A stretch of DNA of 64,000 nucleotides from Fistularia commersonii (taxonomy: Eukaryota > Chordata > Actinopteri > Syngnathiformes > Fistulariidae). Position numbers and translations under genes: made by a program. The stretch covers positions 18,491,758 to 18,555,757 of the forward strand of contig JBBMNZ010000001.1 of NCBI GenBank assembly GCA_037954325.1, read 5' to 3'. Below, piece by piece: positions 27,261-40,559 of this stretch; position 1 is the stretch's first letter; every line of letters starts with the position of its first letter. The notes beneath the pieces were generated by a model that was not told the DNA's origin, did not search any database, and saw nothing but the letters and a program-made list of their open reading frames with translations.

Positions 27261-28359
27261 GTCCGCAGGCCCCGTCGATGAAATATATTCACCCGGCTTC
27301 TGCCAAATGGCATCTCAGGCAGATCAGTGCCAGTGTTTACTTTTGTGCTTTGCCTTTTATTACACACAGCCTGATAAAACTAATGCAGTACGTTACAACT
27401 TGCCCCATCCCAACCCCTCCCCCACCCCCTATCCCATCCAGCTTTATAGAGCTCCCAACCCATCCCTTGGCTCCTGGATGTAAAAATCCAATTGTTTTCT
27501 GCATCAGGCTGTTCAATAGTGGCCGTAAAAGCTGTAAAGCTCCGGGAAAATCCATATTCTGTCGGCCTTGTTTTTTAAGACGCGCACATTTTAATATTTG
27601 CAACAGCCAGAAGAAGGCGGGGCTGAAGACACACAAATTATCATGACAGTCCAGGGCTTACTTTGTTTAAAGATGAGTGTAACTTTGCAACGGATTCCAG
27701 GATTTATTTCGTAACTGCGATTTATGAGACAGAGGGTCTTCTGCCATTGGATTTGTCTTTTTTTACCCTTTCATTTTTGTCTTGCGATTATTCCTGTATT
27801 GATTGATTTATTGGCAGGCATCAATCATGACATGGCGCCTGCTGCTTTGGCTGTTTGTTCTTTCAATGAAAAATAAACATTAAAAGAAGAGGAGAATGGC
27901 TTCTTCTACGGTTCATTTGACTCATACACAGTTTTTCTGTCCCTGCCAGCCATCTCCGTTGCTCCATTATCCCTGCTTAGCCATGTGGATCATAGCAAGG
28001 TCACTGTGCTGAGGGAGAGGGAGACATGTTTGGGTGCCGGGTCTATTTTTAGGGCAGACGTCGTGTGAGTCAGGTGTTCGGCACGGCGCTGCCGATGCAG
28101 ACACACAGCACACTGGATATAACAGATGCAACGCTGTGAAGAGAGGGCAGGATCAGGCGTGTGGTGTGTACTCTCCGGAGGTTCACTCTAGAGACCTCCA
28201 ACCGCGGTTTATCACAGGAATGTGGGAACGTTGTTGATGAAGTTTAATTCTGTGGGTTGTGGCCCTGTTATTTTTTATACCCTTGGTGTTGGATTGATGG
28301 ATGTTGACGGGTGTTGACGAGGACAGAACAATTGATTTTGTTTCTCCGATCCAATTTGA

Positions 28360-28607
28360 AATGGTCTGTAGTGGCTCAGTGGTCAACACGTCTGCCTCAC
28401 CGCAAGAAGGACCCTGGTTTGATTCCTATAGGGGCCTTTCTGCATGGAGTTGTTTGTTCTACCTATGTCTTTGTGGGATTCCTCAAGGTTCTACGTTTTC
28501 CTTCCACAGAACGAAACACTCAACAGGTTCATTGGCGACCCAAAATTGCCCAGATGTGAGAATGAGAGAGTGAATGGTTGTATGTCTCTATATGCGGCCC
28601 AGTGATT
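28360..28607 (+). mobile_element. tRNA-headed SINE-type repeat, 5' part
   Basis: An A-box-like tggctcagtgg at 28372-28382 and a B-box-like ggtttgattcc at 28416-28426 form a tRNA-type head. The body contains 'ggcctttctgcatggagttg' and a 'ttggcgacccaaaattgccc' segment typical of a very common fish repeat. The copy is interrupted at about 28607 by a LINE 3' end and resumes at about 28911. Confidence 0.7.
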
Positions 28608-28910
28608 AAGATAAGATAAGATAAGAACAACTTTATTAATTCCGAAGGAAATTGTTGTGCCAGAGTTACAGAAAAAATAACAGTAATAAATAATAAAAAG
28701 AAAAAGGCAGAATTAGAAATAAAAATAAACTATAAAGTGTCTCAGTGAAACTATAAAGTGTCTTAGTAAACAAGTGATAAAACTAAAAGTGTCTTAGTAA
28801 CAAGTGAGGTAAGGAGTGCACAATAGTATGATAAAAGGAAAAATTGTAGTGTAGCTGTTATGAAATGAAATATTGCACAGTTCTGAATATTGCACAGAAA
28901 TTGATTGATC
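28608..28910 (-). mobile_element. LINE 3' end inserted into the SINE-type repeat
   Basis: It begins with (ATAAG)n followed by 'aactttattaattccgaagg', which on the - strand is the classical fish LINE 3' end 'ttcggaattaataaagtt' plus a (CTTAT)n tail. Inside, 28729-28808 has three imperfect copies of an 'actataaagtgtcttagta' unit. The target duplication is not clear. Confidence 0.6.
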
Positions 28911-29010
28911 CAGGATGTGCCCCACCTCACACCTAATGACAGCTCAGCTCCAGCGACCCCTGCGACCCTGAGTACAGGATAAGCGGTGTAGATAATGAAT
29001 GAATAGATAA
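28911..29010 (+). mobile_element. tRNA-headed SINE-type repeat, 3' part
   Basis: This continues the 28360 copy after the insertion. It has tccaggatgtgccccacctc, gcgaccctgagtacaggata, and ends in aataatgaatga-type repeats, which matches the 3' end of this fish repeat family. Confidence 0.65.
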
Positions 29011-29025
29011 TTCATCCGTTCACAC

Positions 29026-29185
29026 CATGTACCCATTATCCTGTATCATAGTGATGGCGGGAGGTCGATCCCAGCTGTGGCAGGAGGCCGGGCTTAATCT
29101 GGATCGATCACCTGTCGGTCACAGGGCCGCATACAGAAACATCCGACCATTCACCGTCATTCACACCTCCGGACAATTTTGGAGT
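29026..29185 (-). mobile_element. SINE-type repeat copy in opposite orientation
   Basis: The reverse complement matches the 3' half of the same family: cacctccggacaattttgga, cagggccgcatacagaaaca and a diverged 'cccagctgtggcagga' block. It sits 20 bases after the previous + strand copy, forming an inverted pair. Confidence 0.6.
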
Positions 29186-32100
29186 CTTTGAAGATGGAGA
29201 ACCTGGAGAGTTGGTCCTGCTGGAGCAAATGAACCATCATGGTACCAAATGTACCCATGCCAATCTGACGTGGTCACTTGTTGCTACCTTCTCAGAAGGG
29301 TTTAATACTGTGTTGTTTCATTATTGAGCCAGTGGAGAAATTAGAGAGCTTCTCTTTAAAAGAGATCTGGAAGAGGAGTGAGGCCACATGTGGGATAATG
29401 GGTGTAGAGTGATGCATGCGTGTCAAAATTTAGCTACTGTTTCCCTGGAAACCTGGCGATATCCGGGTTGAAAAACCTTTTTCAGGCACCTGACTGAGTT
29501 CTCTGAGATTCTCGCTTCAACGGCCAGAGTTTGCTTGAGCCCAAGTTTCTGCCTTCTCAGGCCTCCTGCAGCGGCCTCCTCCGTCAGGCTTGCTAGCGCC
29601 TCAGCAGTTCCCTGAACATTTTCCAGAAGTCCCTGCTCATGGTACCTTCTGTCAGCCACCCCGTTTACCTCTTAATCCCCCAATAAAAATCCAAGTACTG
29701 AACCACAAACTGTGGTATTGGTCAAAATCGTCATACCTGCAAGCCATTTGACCAGAGAACAAATAAACTGGCCTCACGCAAGTGATGTGCCGTATTCATG
29801 CTAACCACATTGCAATAAAGAAACTTGTGTTAAAAAAAATGTAAAAAAAAAAAAATGGCGCAATGCAGTACAGAGAGGAGATGATGAAATGGGAGGGTAT
29901 TCATGATGGGCAGTGCAAAAGTGTGTGTGTGTGACGCCCAGTCACCAGGCCCCCTGAATAAGTGTGTTTAGAACTGCGTGAAAATGGCTCTCCTGTGGCC
30001 GATGTGTTCAGATCACCCTATGCCCCATTCCTTTCCCCTCCCCCTCACCTTCCCCACCTTCACTCCCCAGTGTTCTAATAAACATATTATTGATGTCATT
30101 AAATTCAGTTATCCTGTCAGCAGAGATGTAATGAACGGGTGATTTAACCATTGACTCACAGCAGGTTCTCGACCTACTGTGCGACAAAGCAACAAATTAC
30201 CATGCCTTTTCCTCCCCCACCTCCTCCTCCGGCTGCTGCAGAGGCCCCGGATCCCCATATCCATCCATTCAAAAGACTGACATTTGAATTCTGTTGAATA
30301 AAATCTGTCATATTTGGGTGATAATTATCCAATTTTGGCCTTATTTTTTAAATTAAGATTGTGGGAGGGAAATGGAGGGGGGGGGTGACGTCCATTGACT
30401 GTCTACAGCAAGATGAGCCCTTTGTTTCAACAGAAGAGTGTTTAAAAGAGCGGTCGCTGGCCTTAGGAGTTAAACGAAGGAGAGGCGCATTTGAAAAAAA
30501 AAAAGCTATGGAGGGTTTTGCTCAACTTGTGCAGCACAGCAGCGGCCTTAGAGCCACAGGCCTATGATCAGATCCGTCTTCAGATATTTGGCTTCTTCTT
30601 CACTCGGGCAGATTTCCAACCCTTTCATCCGATTTTGAGCTCCCGAGCAGGTTTTTTTCTTTCACTTTTGATTTTTGATCTGCCTCTGAAGTGTTTTTTT
30701 TTTTTCAAGATTCCGGGCTGGCAATTTTCCACTGGGCTTCCATTCGTTAGTTGGAGAGCCTCTCAGACCCAGGACTGGCGTCCAGCTGCCGCCATGCCTT
30801 TGCCTGCTGTTTCGGCGCAATTCCCACACCAGTATCTGTATCTGTGTAAATACATAAATACAAATAAAAACTTCACTCAACATGAAATGAACAATAAATA
30901 GAGAAAAAAATAGATATAGGTTTGATAAATGTTAACAACCCATCAATGAGTTCTCCCCGTATAAACAAATATAATGTCACTTCCTTCCATTGTTGCCCCT
31001 GATTGCACCAACAGTTGGCCGATTTCAAACTAGCGCCAAGATGGCGTCTCAGCTGTTTTTTATTCCTCTCTCATCAGCTGTTGTCCTTCATAAAAGGAAC
31101 TTTTACAGACACGCTGTTGTGTCACATGTGTTTAGTCACATGACCTGCAGCATCTACATCAAGCTCCTAATAGCTTCGTGCTGAAAGATCGACTACAAAT
31201 CAGTTCCTTTTCCCGCCGGGGTTACGTCCGGGGACCATTTCGATCTGGCCTTGGGGTTGTGAGGTGTTTTCAGAGGCAAACATCCATCTTTATTGAATTT
31301 TTTTTATTCGTGTGTTTCTATTTCGATTGTTGACAGCAGGCCGACAAAGCATATTTTGTGACAAACTGAACAAGGAACCATCCAAGTGGGTGCGATGAGA
31401 GTGGCTGAACGTCCTGCATCATGGCGATGGGGAACGGGACTCGCTCTTGTGGCTAACCGCGGTAGCAGGAAGAATATGGGAGGGTTGATTTGTCCCCAGC
31501 TGCTACTAAAGTAGAGATGAATGCAGCGGATGAAAGAGTCGCATCATGCAGCTGTAGTTTGTGCCCACATCCTTGTGTGTATGTGTGTTGTCAGTGTGTG
31601 TTGCAGTGCTCAGCCGTGATCCTACATTCTGGGCTAATTACTGTAGGTAATTTAACAAACCTTCGCTGCTCTGCCTGGCCAGTCCAGATAACTCTCCGGA
31701 GTGGTGCCGGCGTGGGGAGCAGGGCATACGGGGATGGGGGGGATGTTAAAGGGTGGAGGCTTCAACACAGTAAAACAAAGGCGTCTGGTGGGGAATGTTA
31801 TTAACACACAGCCTCAGAAGACAACGGCGGATGAAGACACCGCTACCTTTGGGGAAACATCTTTGGTTGGAAAAACATACACATTTTCAAGCTGTTTTAA
31901 AAAGAGGCGTAATTAAATTTTTCAAGGTGCTTTTGTCCCCCCCCCCACCCCCCCTATAATTTTTTCACTCAATTGAGGAGGAGACAAAACCCCTGAACAT
32001 GTCTGCTGAAGGAGATAAGTCACGTTTTTGTAAAGTGTCTGTTTTTTGTGGGATTTTTTTAGTTATTTATTTATTTTTTGACAAACCGGAGTGAATCACC

Positions 32101-33102
32101 TGGTATGAAGCTCTGTGGCTGAAAGCAGCCAAGGATAGGTGTTCCAACCGGGAACATCAAAAGAAACAGACGGTTAACTCGTCGGGCAACCTGCAAACCT
32201 TTCAAATGCTTTCCTCGCGTCCAAATACCCCCTCCCGAAAAACAAGTGTCAGCTCGAGCCGGGAAATGGGAACTATCTATAAAAAGCAAGGCAGCAGAAA
32301 CTGGACTCAGGACATGTGCCTGAAGATGTCACCAGAATTCATTTTTAGTCTTTGTATATTGTAGTTTTGTTTTTTTTTTTAAAAATGGGGTCCAGTCCGA
32401 GGCCTCAGTAGAGAGGGCAAAATAATGTTAAAAAAATCTCTGAGCTGGCTACCTTTTAAGCTAGTATATTTTATCCTTAGACCTCAGGCAGCCATGACAT
32501 CAGACTGTGGTTTATCCATCACAGAAGAAACAATATTAGCTTTGCGGGGGGGAATCAGATAAATGCTAAGTGGGACTCATTCAGTAGAATTTGGATACTC
32601 TTGTGAGTTTTTAGACATTATGTCATTAGTGCTTCCAGAACAGTAGAGCAGCTGGAATACAGCTTTAAAACAGTTTCACACTTTTTATACATTGAACATG
32701 CTAACTGAAAATATTGAGCTGTCATCTAATTAACTATGTGTTTTAGGTATTTATTTTCTAACAGCCTTGACGCTTCAATATCATGTGAAATCTGAGCAAA
32801 GCGCTGAGGTAATTAGCAGCTCGACCTGCCACCATTAAACCGATAAATGTCGCTCCTCTGTTGAATCTGACCTACTCAGATTTTTTTAAAGCTTCCCCCT
32901 TGGGGACCTTTTTTTTTCTGCAGTTTCTTGTACTCTTCCTTCCTGAATTTGCCCTCATGTGGGCTTGCTATATCCAGCACTATGACTGCGTCTTTCCACC
33001 ACCACTTGGTTTGCCATCACCAGTTTGTCCATTTGGAACTGGAAGTCCCACTGGATCTTGTCTGTAGCCTGCAGACTCCTGGTTTTCTGCTTAGTGTATA
33101 GC

Positions 33103-33230
33103 CTTGATTTAAAAATCAGACAATGTGATTTTCTGGATTTTTTTTTGCATTCTAGGCCTCTATCATCTTTTTAAGTGGTAGAACTTGCACAATCGGTGGC
33201 TGACGAAATACTTTTTTACCCCACTGTACA
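33103..33230 (+). mobile_element. Half of a Tc1/mariner-type MITE
   Basis: The segment runs from 'aaaaatcagacaatgtgatt' to 'accccactg' followed by TA. It resembles the right half of an abundant fish MITE whose ends read CAGTGGGG and which duplicates TA. The left inverted repeat is not present, so this copy is truncated. Confidence 0.6.
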
Positions 33231-33241
33231 TATACATATAC

Positions 33242-33246
<5 letters not shown>

Positions 33247-33291
<45 letters not shown>
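33247..33291 (+). repeat. (TA)n microsatellite
   Basis: About 22 uninterrupted TA units beside the truncated MITE. Confidence 0.98.
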
Positions 33292-33296
<5 letters not shown>

Positions 33297-34894
33297 GTAT
33301 ATAATATTATAAAATGTGTTGAGAAATTAAACTTGTTTCCCTGTCAGTTAGCGCAGCTTATTGGATAAAAGCTAGATAGTCATAATGACGGAAAGGATTC
33401 CAGGGTGGAATAAACCACTGCCGGTTTAACACATTAATAAACACCACATATTCTAATTTCAACAAGTTTAGGTAGTATGGAGGTGACTGCGGAACCGAAA
33501 GTTGGAATGCATTATGACATCACCGTTGGAGTAGTTTTACACCTTCATTGTACCCTTTGCCTCTTCCTTGGTACTTCTGCCAATCTTGATGAATCCATAA
33601 CATATTTCAAACTCAAAGTTTCGCTCATCGCCTTGTCAGGTTTTATCTTCCAGCTCGTCTCTCTCATTGCCAGCACCGTTTGGTTTTTGTTTTCTTGCAT
33701 TTATATTGGCATTTTCCATAACTCCAGTTCCTTCCGGTTCCTGAGATGGTTTTATTACCCCCCCCCCCCCCCCCCCCAACCCCACCCAAAGCCCACCTGT
33801 CAGGTCTTCATCGTTCATTGTCTCCTGTAACAACCACCCGATGGAGAGAGTTTTTTAGTGCATGTGTCAGACGGGCTCGTCTGCGCTCGTCCTCAACCTG
33901 CTCGGCTGTAAATAAGTTTAATAGCTGGCTGGTTGACGCCGCCCATCATCTTCCCAGCGGTGGCCGTGTTTGTTTATGGTAATTAGCATTGTTACACGCA
34001 GGATGGATACAATCAAATGTAATTACTTTGTCGTTTAGGAAAAGTAGTTTTGACATTCATGTTTTTTTTCTCCTGTTTAATTTGTTTGAGTCTTCGGACA
34101 ATGTTGCTTGATGACAACGTTTCTCCCCGGGTTCCAGATAGTTTTCTGTGTTGAGGAGTCAACTCATGCCGGGTTTGTTGGGTTTTTTTTACCGTTATTT
34201 TTTAATGCCAACTTCTGCTGCAAGCTAATGGGAAAGCTCTCGACCAATCAGAGCCCTCTCTGACTCCGGTCTCTGGTCACGTGACAGATATACCTGGTCA
34301 ATGGTGATGTGTTTTCTCTCAGTCGTCTTCCCCTTCTTCTTTCTCTCCCAGCAGCTACGTTATGTAATGGGTATCATTTATAGATCACAGCGTTGAGATG
34401 CATCTGCCAGAGACTTCAGAGTCTATTTCACCTGAGAAAAAATACTTTATTTACTTATTTTTGTTCATTTATTTATTTTGCAGGTCTCATTGAGACAGGA
34501 TACTGTGAATAACAAACAGGCAACAAAATGTCATACAGAGCCAAAATTAGATGATATAGGACATGTATCTATGCTCAGTATATTTATAATCGCAAGGGCT
34601 GAAAGGCAGATTCTCCAGACAGGATTAGGAATCTAGTAATTTGTTGACACTACGGTCTGAAGAAAAAAATAAATGAAAATAAGTTTGCAAATTTTACTTT
34701 TATGAGTAAATAATACTAAATTATCTGTATGGATTTATTCATTGTCTCCTGACTTTTCTGATATCAGGGCAGGTGTTCAAGTTCTTATTCATTTGTCAAC
34801 TTTGTGCTTGCTCTTGAGTTCCAATGAAAATGTATAATTCTAAATGTCTTGTTGAATTTTGGATAGATTTTTTGGAGGGAGAAGTTATTTAATT

Positions 34895-34944
34895 ATCCAT
34901 CCATCCATCCATCCATCCATCCATCCATCCATCCATCCATCCAT
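34895..34944 (+). repeat. (ATCC)n microsatellite
   Basis: About 12 tetranucleotide units. Confidence 0.98.
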
Positions 34945-35329
34945 TATCATTAACCTCCCCTCAGTCTGGGCCACTCCTCCTCATTCCTCATTTTGCCGTC
35001 AGCCTTTTCACGTGGCTGTAAACGAGTGAACCTGCTGGGAAGAGATGAAGAACAGGGCACAGACTAAGAAACTAAAAACCGGAAATGACAGTGAAAATTA
35101 TAGTTTTATGACAAGTGTTACAAAAGTTCATATTCATCCTGTGGGTAGATTTGCCCCTCCTCCCCACAAAGACACAGACAAACGAACAGGCACGCACACA
35201 CACACACACACACAAACCAGGGACAAACTCAGCTCCCCCAGATGAGATTAGCGTTCTTGTGATGTTGTCGACCAACATCGTCAACTGGTGATGTATATGA
35301 AAAGCACCTGCAAGGGGATGGTGCTCATT

Positions 35330-35463
35330 ACTGTAATTCAGCACCTTTTTAATTGGTGGGTGTGTTGAACTTGCAGCCCGGCAAGCACTCAACAGGACAG
35401 CGTTGACGTCAGCACCGTGTGCCCCCCAATCGCCCCTCAGCGACAAATAAAGTTTTTTCTGAT
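35330..35463 (+). mobile_element. LINE 3' tail ending in (GATTCT)n
   Basis: 'cagcgacaaataaagttttt' followed by 'tctgattctgattctg' is a typical 3' terminus of fish LINEs whose tail is a hexamer repeat next to an AATAAA-like signal. Only the tail is clear; the upstream limit is approximate. Confidence 0.5.
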
Positions 35464-36586
35464 TCTGATTCTGCACCCGACCTGTCCGTCCATCTATCTG
35501 TCCATCCTGCCACAATCCATTTATTTCCGTACGAACTCTTCCACCCTGTCTCAATTCTCAGGGGGTGTTCCAATGCTGTGTGTGTGTGTGTGTTAGTGCA
35601 TGTGCCTGACAGAGTACAGGATCAACACGGTTGAAAATGGCTGCAATCTCTCTCTATATATATCATACACTCACACACACACACACACACGCACACAACC
35701 TCCCAGTAACCTTCTCTGTCCAAGGATGCATTTGAAAAAAACAAACCACATCCAGTTCTCTGCATAAACACAATTCGATACTCCTCTGTGCAGTAAATCT
35801 CTGACTGCCAGCTTTACTTCTGTTTTTTTTCTTAAGAGAATATATATTTTTTTGCTTTTAAATTGAAAATGTCATGGGCCTTTCAGTTTAAACTGAAACA
35901 TGAGGTAAATTAAAGTAAAAAAAAAGACAAAGATTATGTAAAATTAGTGTGGGGAAAAAAACTGAACATCAATAAATTAAAAAGGAAATTACCCTTAAGA
36001 TGTTGCGTCTTGATTTCTCTAAACCCTTGCCTTCATTCTGCTTAACCGTGCCTTTTTATTCTAATTTATGGGCATTTTTTGTTTTTCATGTTTTGTAGTT
36101 TGATACAAATACAAAACCGGAATAATTTCACCGACTCTGATATAACATAATCCTGTTTGATGTCATCTGGACTTGATTACCACGTCCAGTCTCTGGCGTC
36201 AAGGCTTGCAGCCTAGAGAATAGCGACGAATAACTTTGAAAGTTTGATATTACTAAAATTCATCAAAAGCAAACAAGCACATGGTCCTTGTATAAGGACA
36301 TGTTGTTTAATAATCATTAACCTTTCAAGACAGTGATTGTTTTTTATACTTATTTCAAGCTGACCAAACCGTAAGAAGTGGAGGATAAAATGAAAAACTT
36401 GATCGGAGATCAAACCGCAGAGAATGGATGTCATGCATTGTAGTCAGATGTTTCCTGAAACTCTGTTAGCAGGATGCTAATGATGTGCGAGGGAGCTAAT
36501 TGAATCCAACGGTTAACATCACTGTGGTGGCGCAAACACTGCGGATTCACAGTCCTTTCACACCAAACTTTATGCACGCAGTCGTT

Positions 36587-36598
36587 TGTGTGTGTGTG

Positions 36599-36661
<63 letters not shown>

Positions 36662-36685
36662 TTGTGTGTGTGTGCGCGTGTGCGT
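36587..36685 (+). repeat. (GT)n microsatellite, long and interrupted
   Basis: About 99 bases of alternating T and G with C interruptions; a second (GT)n lies at 37011-37044. Confidence 0.97.
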
Positions 36686-37006
36686 GCTTGGTGTCAGGGG
36701 AGAGGGATATTAGTGTACAAGTGTTGGTGCAGGGGCATAAACAAACAGAATCCCTGCCTCTGTTGGTTGCAGTGAACCCAAACATGCAGTCAGATACACT
36801 CACAGCCCAGGCACACATATATACATAAACACATACAGAGGCACACACGCACACACACTTTTTGAGTGCTTTTCCTGCGTACCTGTGTGACAGCCTGTGA
36901 AAGGTAAAGCCTGCGAGACGCTCTGCGCCTAATAAACGTGTAAAATAGGTCATAGCTTGAATAGTATTACAGCCTTACTTACCTGCACAGGTGTGTGTGT
37001 ACATGT

Positions 37007-37046
<40 letters not shown>

Positions 37047-37499
37047 TACCCTCTGGAGTTGCACAGTTGCTGGGCCTCTGAACTGGAGGAAGGGATTGAG
37101 GTTGGTGGTCTGAGACAATGAGCACAGGACAAACCAGAAATCTGCTGACATGCGACCTTTAACTGGTCAATTCCCTTTTTTGTTGTTTGTAAGCAACAAG
37201 TGAAATGTTTGAATAGTAAAAAGATGAATGAGTAACCTTTAACTTATGGGAGTATAAACTCAAGCTATGAACATAAAGTTAAATTGCTTCAAGATATTAG
37301 TCTCTTTTGGTTTTCTTTTAGCATTAAAAGCAGCAAAAAGTCACCTGAAATGTTTTAATGTTCAATGTCACAATATATGGTTTATATCTTAGTCATATTT
37401 GAAAATATTGATAAAATAAATAAACAATCAAAACTTTATTATCATTTATGTATCTGTAATTCAACCTACTCTAGCAGGTTTATAGCACATCACTTGTCA

Positions 37500-37668
37500 A
37501 TAGGTGTAATCGAGAGAGTGAATGAGCGTATACCTCAATATGAAATCCTGTGATTGATGGGTGACCTGTCAAGGTTAAAACCGTCTCTAAACCATTGTCA
37601 GCTGGGATTGACTCCATCACCACTGCCACCCCGAGTGCCAGATAAGTGGTGTAGACAATGAATTATCT
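37500..37668 (+). mobile_element. SINE-type repeat, 3' half
   Basis: It contains agagagtgaatgagcg, 'cctgtgattgatgggtgacc', 'cagctgggattgactccatc' and 'agataagtggtgtagacaat', in the order seen in the 28.4-29.0 kb family. It is followed by (CATC)n. Confidence 0.6.
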
Positions 37669-38164
37669 ATCCATCCATCCATCCATCCATTTTTCTGTTA
37701 TTTGGTATCAGTTCTCCTTGTCCTCCAAAACATGTCATTTGAAGTCATAGAGAGGTACAGAGAGAGAAAGATGGAAGGAGAGAAGATGCATCTCTATGCC
37801 ACGTGACCGTTTAAGCCGATAAATACTGAGTGAAGACTGCCGCTGTCATCTCATCCCCACAATGGCGTGAGCTGGCACAAGGTTGTAAGAGTGTGTCCGA
37901 TAATGGGAGGGACCGCCAGCAAACCCCGCCCCCCCAGTGACACCCTGCTGCCGTTATGTAACATTGCCGTTGTATTTTTGTTTTTTTTTTTCATTGCAGG
38001 CCATTGAGCTTGTTTCCATGTCGGAGTGTGTGTCTTGACAGGGGAAAGCCATGATTGAGGGTGGAGCGCCGGTGAATGGCGCCACGTCACTTCCCAGGGG
38101 AATGTAGGCGACCGGCGATCTAATTCTTTTTCTTCACTTTTCCTTTCTTTTTGTCTTCCCACAG

Positions 38165-38279
38165 TCGGTACCGAAGCCCATCGCCCTGGAGCCGTGCTTC
38201 GGCAACAAGGCCGCTGTGCTCTCCATCTTCGTGCGGTTGCCAAGGGGCACCGGTGGCATCCCTCCTCCCGGACAGTCTG
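38165..38279 (+). CDS. atrn: Attractin, cytoplasmic-tail exon (penultimate)
   Basis: The exon has 115 bases: 38 codons plus the first base of a split glycine codon. It enters in phase 0 after a strong pyrimidine tract ending in cccacag and leaves at TCTG|GTGAGT. The translation includes VPKPIALEPCFGNKAAVL, RLPRG and IPPPGQSG. These are signature blocks of the attractin tail, shared in part with attractin-like 1, but 'EPCFGNKAAVLS' fits attractin better. It joins the 21813-21920 exon across an intron of about 16.2 kb with no frame break. The segment is intracellular, with no membrane span or catalytic motif. Its high conservation fits a protein-interaction role, which is inference. Confidence 0.95.
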
Positions 38280-40559
38280 GTGAGTTGCAGCCTGCTCAAT
38301 CCCTCCATTCCTTCTCGCTTTCCACAAGCATCTTTCTTTGTGTTGATTCCACCATCCCTTTTTTTTTTTAATGTGTTGAGCCTTTCATTTCACTCTTCAT
38401 CTCTTTTCAGCTTCCTCATCTTTTCATGTGTTCTTTCTGTCTCCCCCCACCATCTGTTATCGGTGTTTAAATACCACAAACACACAGCGCTTTTCATGTG
38501 AAATATGAAAACAAAACAAAAAAAAGGTTCCTCCGCAGACACACGAGAACAGAAGGAGCAAACGTGACAAAGGGACGACTTAGTTTTATACTGGAATTAA
38601 ACGTGGTTTTAAAAAACAGGAATCAGGGTAACTCTAGCAGGAGCCTCTAAGAAGCCGGTGCCAGTTCTCCTCTCAGTTCCGCGGCCCTTTCCAATATCTT
38701 GGACTGATATAGTTAGAATGTCTTTGACAACAAAAAAAAAAAAAAAAAAATGAAAGAAAATGAGTTTGAACTTCTTTGGTCTATATTATTTTAGCTATGT
38801 GTTGGTCAGGTGACTGGCCAATAAAATGTCAGGAAATGTTCATAAGTTTCAGTTTATCTATGTCACACCAGACACAACAATGTGAATTTCACTGGTGTCT
38901 CTAAAGAGAATAAAGGATTCGCCACATATCTTAATATGCTTGTCAGGCAGGGCACGGTTCCATGCCATTTGATCCAGAGAATTGCAATCGATGGAGAATC
39001 CACAATTGTGACGCGAGTGACTGATGTCCCTGATCAGTGCGGGTGGAGAGTTTCCCCGATGCATTGAGGTTCAGTAGAAATGTCACTTCTTCGATATCAG
39101 AAGGTCCGTCAGAACTAACCCTGAAAGGACAGATGTCAAAGCCTGCCTGGGGTCATCCAACCAGCGTCTCCTTGAAAACACGATTTTTATTTATTTTCTT
39201 AACACCGCAATTCAAAGCTCTATTCAGGAACTAACTGGAAACTACGATAGACTACCATAAGCTTTTAGAAGAACGGTAGAAATAATGCGTCAAATTGAGT
39301 TGGATGTGCCGGATGGGTCGAGTCATCGCTTGCCAGCTCCAAAATCCACGGCATATGATGGGAAAGTCAAGGATTGCTCATGAGGGCAACATCCTGGAAA
39401 AAGTTTCCAGAGCTCAGGCGAGATCCCTGGTTGGACACCAACAAAGTTAGTGATGCCTTATTGAGCGATCGCTTAATTTTCTGGTTCCTTGTTCTTGTGA
39501 CACTGCCAATCCCATGCAGAATATTGTGTCCATGAGGGTTCTCCGTCATATCGGCTCATGGTTCCTTGTAAAATCTCAATGTAGCAACTAGATCTCCAGT
39601 TTGAGGAAGATGGCATCTTTGACGCCTCTCAAGAACTACCTGTCTTGACTTTAGGCCGTCATCATTTTTGAATGAGTGACCCTTGACCTTGGGATATCAA
39701 CGGATGCTCATCAAACTGTCATCCTGTTAGAGGATCATACAGACGCAGTTGTACCTGGAGGCCGTGTGACCCTCATTTGAGAAAATGAAAAAAAAACCTT
39801 CTGTTTCCCGCCACTTAACTGTGTTCTCTGCCGGTTCAAAGGTGCCAGTTGTGCCCAATGCTTTTGGACCTGCTGCCTGGTGATGGGATGTTGATTGCGC
39901 CTGGTAAATGCCACCTGTCAGTGCCGAGTGGCAACTCCCCGGGGCTGAGGCTGCAGGGCTGTCAGTCAAACCACAATAAATGCCCCCAAATTTGTCTGAC
40001 GAGGGGAAACATAAACAGCGGCTACCGGATATTTTCCCATCAAAGAGATTTATTTCTTTTCTGCCAAGATGACAGGAGGCGGCGAATCAGGGCGGGCGTT
40101 TGAGACGTGAGGGGAGGGAGGGGGAGGCTGAATTGTGACAATATTTATTCTTTATTTTATTTATTCTTTTTCAAATTATTGAATTATTTTTGTTTAAAAG
40201 CGAGGGTGGAGAAGACGGGGGGGGTGGGGAGTGGGTGGGGTCATGGCGTTTTATTTCTTCGAGTCAGCCACAGTCGTGAAAGCCCAAATATTCTCTATGA
40301 TGACAGAGTTTTGCGAAGTTTACTGACAATCGAGTCCGAGTCCTTGTCCATGTTGTAACAGAACAATTACAAATGTGGTCTTACATTGAATGGTTGCTAG
40401 GACTACATGTAAGTATCCCCTGATAAATCAGCACAATGCTGGTGTTGGAGATGTTCTTTCAGATGGGGTTTGAGCTTTTGAGTGGTGCTGTTTTTGAAAA
40501 TACCGGCGTGAAAATTATGCCAAACTAAATATGTGAATTGGCACTTTTGACTTTCACAT

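Larger units (their letters stand above)
21921..38164 (+). other. atrn: atrn intron, about 16.2 kb
   Basis: It is bounded by GTGAGT at 21921 and a pyrimidine tract plus CAG ending at 38164. It is phase 0. It holds a BED-finger hAT-like relic, an L2-type LINE fragment, a CpG-rich block, SINE-type repeats, LINE 3' tails, a half MITE and many microsatellites. Stretches not listed separately (for example 29.2-33.1 kb, 33.3-34.9 kb and 35.7-36.5 kb) show no gene that I can support. Confidence 0.85.

Noticed and set aside
27200..27646. 148-codon frame downstream of the CpG-rich block
   Set aside because: It has no recognisable motif, contains proline-rich low complexity, and lacks splice-site support.
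29423..29659. 78-codon - strand frame with a protein-like helix-rich composition
   Set aside because: I considered a retroelement origin, but no diagnostic motif could be seen in this or the neighbouring frames.
34895..34944. Regularly spaced repeats as a possible CRISPR array
   Set aside because: They are simple tetranucleotide repeats without spacers; the genome is vertebrate.
35072..35554. 160-codon frame on the - strand
   Set aside because: It spans a (CA)n tract and a LINE 3' tail; the composition follows the repeats.
36570..36953. Frames with long Cys-Val or His-Thr repeats
   Set aside because: They are translations of the (GT)n/(CA)n microsatellite.
37065..37100. Sequence reading CWAS, like the start of the attractin cytoplasmic tail
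   Set aside because: It lies downstream of the exon it should precede, lacks splice sites, and the match stops after four residues.
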